A stretch of 64,000 nucleotides of DNA from Elgaria multicarinata webbii (lineage: Eukaryota > Chordata > Lepidosauria > Squamata > Anguidae), in the NCBI RefSeq assembly GCF_023053635.1, contig NC_086178.1, positions 30,679,226-30,743,225 of the forward strand. The letters are read 5' to 3'. The stretch's first letter is position 1. Every line of letters starts with the position of its first letter. The position numbers and the translations under genes are program-made. Positions 59,736 to 64,000 of the stretch are shown piece by piece. The notes under the pieces were generated by a model, which ran no database searches, was not told the origin of the DNA, and saw nothing but the letters and a program-made list of their open reading frames with translations.

Positions 59736-60162
59736 GGCCTTAGCTAGACCAGGCGAAATCCCGGGGTGAACCCCAGGATCGTCCCTGTGCGTCCACATGA
59801 CATACAGGGGATCCCGGGATCAGGGAGGGATGATCCCTCCCTTGCCCTGGGATTTCACCCTCCCCTTTGGGCCTGCTTTTTCCACGGTCCTGGGCTGAGG
59901 CCAAGACCACAGAACATGTGGCCCGTTGCTGCGGAGCCAGGAGTGGGAGTGGGAAAAGTAATTAAAATTAAGAAAAACCTTACTTTTAGTGCACGAGCGT
60001 TCACGCACTCCTTCCTCTTTAAAAAAAATAATTGCGGGTGTGACGCCTCTCCTCCTGAGATTGTCGCACCTCACATGTAAACGGAGGAGGGATCTCGCGT
60101 TAATCACAATGTGAGATCTTCCTTCCTCCGTCACGGACTATGAGGTAGGTCTAGCTAAGTCC
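59736..60162. mobile_element. Harbinger-like element, long form
   Basis: Ends GGCCTTAGCTAGACCAGG and the complement of AGGTCTAGCTAAGTCC; ACA duplicated at 59733-59735 and 60163-60165 in CACAG. Interior shared with 57842-58350 in inverted order, including GATCATCCCTCCCT-type and GGTCCTGG-type blocks. Confidence 0.72.
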
Positions 60163-60556
60163 ACAGTTGGAATCCTTGTTGTTAAACAATGAACCAAGGG
60201 CACTTAGAGAAGGTCCTCCTCTGATTTCCAGTCCTAAGCCATTTAGAGTTGTGTAAGGACCCCAGAGTTCATCATGCTCTACGTAATGTCTAATCACTTA
60301 TGGCCCCAATCAGATGACAGTGCATTTCAGGAGACAGACTTCATCGGATGTCCCTGGCCATACCGCTGTTTATCCATCTACACTTCTCTTACTTTCCTGT
60401 TAGAGAAATGGTATGATCATGGTATGTGATCATGAAATGGTTAGAGATCATGAAATGGTTAGAGAAATGGTTAGAGATCACGGTATGATCTGGCATAGTC
60501 CTTCTTATGTTCATTACACATCTTAAATATCGAACAAGAAATATGAGTTTCTGCAC

Positions 60557-60650
60557 CTTACGGAAATTATTCCTTGTGTCCTTGTAGTTGCGGCTTAGAC
60601 TATTTACCAAATCCATTATGTATCTCCAACTCATGTAGTTTTGAATTTCT
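60557..60650 (-). CDS. MME: MME exon 2 in window
   Basis: One base completes Arg, then [20 protein letters not shown] and [11 protein letters not shown]; donor GTGCAG (weak), acceptor TTCTGCAG. It corresponds to human [20 protein letters not shown]. The intron before it is only 90 bases. Confidence 0.95.
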
Positions 60651-60740
60651 CTGCAGAATAAAACAAGAAAAAGAACTGTGGAGCATATTGGCAATTAAAA
60701 CAAAAAACACAGGACTTTAAAATGTATCTGGCATACCTAC

Positions 60741-60877
60741 CTGGCAGTGTATTTATTAAGGACAGATTTTAGCTTGGTTAGATATTCTGGAGCATAAACG
60801 ATGACAGATTCTGTATTTGGAATATTAATTTGCACCGCTGACGTGATGTTATTTATGAATGTTGACCAACTGAATTG
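60741..60877 (-). CDS. MME: MME exon 1 in window
   Basis: Forty-five codons plus two bases: [40 protein letters not shown] and NKYTA. The acceptor is TTCCCCCCACAG and the donor [18 protein letters not shown] is a strong MME signature. NIT is a possible N-glycosylation site. Earlier exons lie beyond the window. Confidence 0.95.
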
Positions 60878-61197
60878 CTGTGGGGGGAAAATTGTGCACT
60901 TTAGGTATGTTCAACTTATCTTGTTAAATGACCAAAAACACAAGGAAATTTGATTTTTAATCATTAAGCCTTTATGATTTGTTGTGCTGAATGCCATGGA
61001 TGTCTTGCGAAGATTTATGGTCTTGTTTATATTTGTCTATTGCATATGACAAATATTTATATATTAGATTTGCATCCCACCAACATCATCTAGCATGTCT
61101 TCAGAGAGGCTCACAACAAAACAAGAAAAAATAACAGATAACATTAATAGCAATTTAAAACAAATTATTTTTAAAAAATCTTTAAAATCAAAATTAT

Positions 61198-61500
61198 GGG
61201 TTGGATTCAGACTAAGTCATAGTTAGAGTAGACCCACTGAAATCAATGGGACTTAAGTTAGTCATGTCTTACTTGACAGCTTTCTCAACTTGTTGGTCAT
61301 GACTTACTTGATTTCAATGGGTTTTCTTGGAGGCCTTAACAAGACCTAAGGTTTATCCCGGGATTGTCCCAGGGTCATCCCTGCCTGCTCCCGAGATATC
61401 CTGTGTGTCATTTACATGAACAGGGATGACCCCGGGATCATCCCGGGATAAACCTTAGGTCTAGCTAAGGCCTAAGTGTGATTATGTCTGGATCAAACCC
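61198..61500. repeat. Fold-back element interrupted by a MITE
   Basis: The left arm GGGTTGGATTCAGACTAAGT and right arm ATTATGTCTGGATCAAACCC are complementary; the interior has CACTGAAATCAATGGGAC and GATTTCAATGGGTTTTC. A Harbinger-like element (61332-61472) lies inside. Same family and same kind of nesting as 836-1114. Confidence 0.68.
61332..61472. mobile_element. Harbinger-like MITE nested in a fold-back
   Basis: Ends GGCCTTAACAAGACCTAAGG and the complement of TAGGTCTAGCTAAGGCC; the interior TTTATCCCGGGAT is mirrored by ATCCCGGGATAAA. Flanks GGA and TAA no longer match, probably by mutation. Confidence 0.7.
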
Positions 61501-61749
61501 TATATAATTTACAACTGAAATTATTTTGAGATAGTAGCCATTTGTACAAAGCCAACAATACTTTTGCATTATTAAAACTGGGCGCCATTTGTGTCAGAGG
61601 TTTTCAGGACTCCAGAACCTATTTTCAACACAGGAGTTGGACAACCTAGAGCATGTCAAATAACAGAAGAAAATGGATTTGACAATGTGTGATCACCACT
61701 AAACAACTATGATCAGTTTTCATGCATTTGGATTACTGATAGCTCTACG

Positions 61750-64000
61750 TAGCTCTACGATTTCGCTCATTATCTTCCTCTTATGATCTTAAGCTTTGGT
61801 CTGATGCACCCACACATTCCCTTGGACACTGTCTGGATCTTGTTCTCACTCGGAATTGCTCTGTGTTGGACTTTTCTACTGCTCACTTTCCGCTGTCAGA
61901 TCATCACCTAGTTTCTTTCAATATTACTCATAATCCTCCTCCTTCACGTCCCGCTTCTCGCTCTTGTCGTGACTTGCAATCTATCAATTATGAGGCTTTT
62001 TCCCAGTCTCTAGCCTCCTCCCTTCCTTCTGTCTGTTCGGCTGTCTCCTTGGACTCAGCTGTCTCCTTCTTTAATTCCTCCTTATCTTCAACTCTTGATA
62101 ATCTTGCTCCATCTACAACTCGGATAGTTCGCCCTTCTCAACCCCAACCGTGGCTCACCTCTTCCCTCCGCTACCTTCGCTCTTGTTCCCGGGCAGCTGA
62201 ACGCCTTTGGCGTAAGACCAGGGACCGGGCAGACTTTGTCCATTACAAATTTGTACTCTCCTCTTTCTCTTCTGCCATCTCACTGGCCAAACAGCAGTAC
62301 TACTCAACGCTGATCCAGTCAAATGCTAGGCATCCTCAGCGGCTCTTTGCGTCCTTCAATTCTCTTCTGAAGCCTAATCCGCCATCTCTCCCCGCCTCTC
62401 TGTCTGCTAATAACTTTGCCTCTTTTTTCAATGCTAAAATCCAAACTATCCGCTCTGATCTGGCCAGCTCTGCTCCTCTTCCAGTTCCTGTTCCTCATCT
62501 GTCAGCTCCTTTCCTTCTGCAGAGACCGTTTCCTTCGGTCTCTGCAGATGAACTGTCTACAATACTGCGCTCTTCGAAGCCTTCCACTTGTTCTCGTGAT
62601 CCGATTCCTTCTCGCGTCTTTATTAATCTTATTCCTGCTATCCTCCCTTCCTTGCTACATATTATTAATCTTTCTCTGTCCTCTGGTTCATTTCCTTCTG
62701 CTTTTAAACATGCTACAATCTCTCCCATTCTCAAGAAACCTACTCTTGATAGGCTATCTCTGTATAACTACCGACCTGTCTCTTTGTTGCCGTTTGTTTC
62801 AAAGATCCTGGAGCGTGCGGTCTACTCTCGTTGTCTTGACTTTCTTTCTAGTAACTCTGCTTGGATCCATTTCAATCTGGATTCCGTCCTCTGCATTCCA
62901 CCGAAACAGCCCTTACTAAGATCACCAATGATCTCCTTATTGCCAAGTCCAAAGGCCATTATTCCATTCTTATTCTTCTTGATCTAACTGCAGCCTTTGA
63001 CACGGTTGATCATGATCTTCTCTTAGATTCCCTTCATGACCTTGGATTTTGTGGCTCTGTCTATAACTGGTTTGCCTCCTATCTAGCGGGTCGCTCTTTC
63101 AGTGTGTTGGCTAATGGCAGCTCGTCTTCCTCCTTTCCCCTTTCAGTAGGGGTTCCGCAAGGCTCGGTGCTTGGCCCGTTGTTGTTTTCCTTATACATGT
63201 TGCCCTTGGGCAAGCTTATTCAATCTCATGGCCTCCAATATCATCTGAACGCCGATGATACACAACTATATCTGTCATCTCCGGAACTTTCTCCTGATGT
63301 TCACGATCGTATCTCGGCATGTCTTTCAGATATCTCAGCTTGGCTGCTTCATCGTCGCTTGAAGCTTAACATGGCAAAGACTGAATTGCTTGTTTTTCCT
63401 CCTAAACCTTCTCCTCATCTCTCATTCTCTCTTACTGTCAATGATGTTACGCTTACTCTGGTCAAGGAAGCTCGTAGCCTTGGCTTTATCTTCAACTCCT
63501 CGCTCTCCTTTATTCCTCATATTGAGGCAGTAGCTAAATCTTGTCGATTTTTCCTGTATAATATTGCCAGGATTCGATCATTTTTGTCTGTCTCTTCTGC
63601 CAAGACGCTTGTTCATGCACTGGTTATTTCACGGTTGGACTACTGCAACCTTCTTCTCTCTGGCCTTCCTTCTTCTCACATCAGTCCGTTGGTTTCTGTT
63701 CACCACTCTGCCGCAAAGATCATCTTCTTAGCTCGCCGCTCCGACCATGTTACTCCGCTTCTGAAATCTCTTCATTGGCTTCCAATTCACTTCAGAATCC
63801 AATATAAACTTCTCCTGTTAACCTTCAAAGCTTTTCACGGTCTAGCTCCTTCCTATCTCTCCTCTCTCATCTCACACTATTGCCCCGCTCGTGCTCTTCG
63901 CTCCTCTGATGCCATGTTTCTCGCCTGCCCAAGGGCCTCTACTTCCCTTGCTCGGCTTCGTCCATTTTCGTCTGCTGCCCCTTACGCCTGGAACGCTCTT
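61750..64000 (+). mobile_element. L2-clade LINE, runs off window end
   Basis: It begins within the C-terminal endonuclease region (CLDLVLTRNCSVLDFSTAHF, then LSDHHLVSF) and continues through reverse transcriptase: [68 protein letters not shown] and [20 protein letters not shown]. The frame shifts near 61840 and again near 62865. The aromatic residue expected before ADD is Asn (63247-63249), so it is inactive. It lies in an MME intron on the opposite strand, 5' truncated. Confidence 0.92.

Overview
This looks like nuclear DNA of a squamate reptile (lizard or snake). It has intron-rich vertebrate gene structure, CR1 and L2 LINEs, a tRNA-derived SINE whose body and tail resemble Sauria SINEs, tRNA/MIR-like SINEs, and many small fold-back hAT-like and Harbinger-like elements. 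No prokaryotic features were seen, and no convincing endogenous retrovirus.

Two host genes face each other tail to tail. On the left, plus strand, is a very small gene that I read as STRIT1 (DWORF). A 13-base coding piece of exon 1 (422-434) joins exon 2 (9001-9095) to give a 35-residue, single-pass membrane microprotein. A short exon 3 carries the 3' UTR and an AATAAA signal at 9340. DWORF binds and activates the SERCA calcium pump in heart and slow muscle. A 37-base cluster of muscle-type sites (E-box, MCAT, CArG-like, MEF2/TATA-like) lies 71-107 bases before the start codon. On the right, minus strand, are the last 13 coding exons of neprilysin (MME), from 60877 down to the stop codon at 27633. 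They total 1296 bases, stay in one frame, and encode the C-terminal 431 residues, including HEITH, ENIAD, NAFY, the substrate-binding His/Arg and the terminal CRVW. The 5' half of MME lies beyond base 64000. Neprilysin next to DWORF in opposite orientation matches the order I recall from human 3q25 and argues for MME rather than MMEL1.

Layout: 1-314 upstream; 315-about 9365 STRIT1, with an 8.6-kb repeat-filled first intron; about 9370-25.8 kb intergenic, including a CR1 with a long open reading frame at 13.95-16.12 kb; about 25.8-27.63 kb probable MME 3' UTR; 27.63-64 kb MME exons and introns, ending inside an intron that holds a long L2 LINE (61.75 kb to the window end).

The repeats form a readable stratigraphy. 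A CR1 3' fragment sits inside a Harbinger-like element. Harbinger-like elements sit inside a SINE and inside two fold-back elements. A hAT fold-back sits inside a larger hAT element, and L2-type tails sit inside a hAT and inside a CR1. Many copies keep exact target-site duplications (8 bp for hAT-like; 3 bp within CTNAG-like sites for Harbinger-like), so boundaries can be given to the base.
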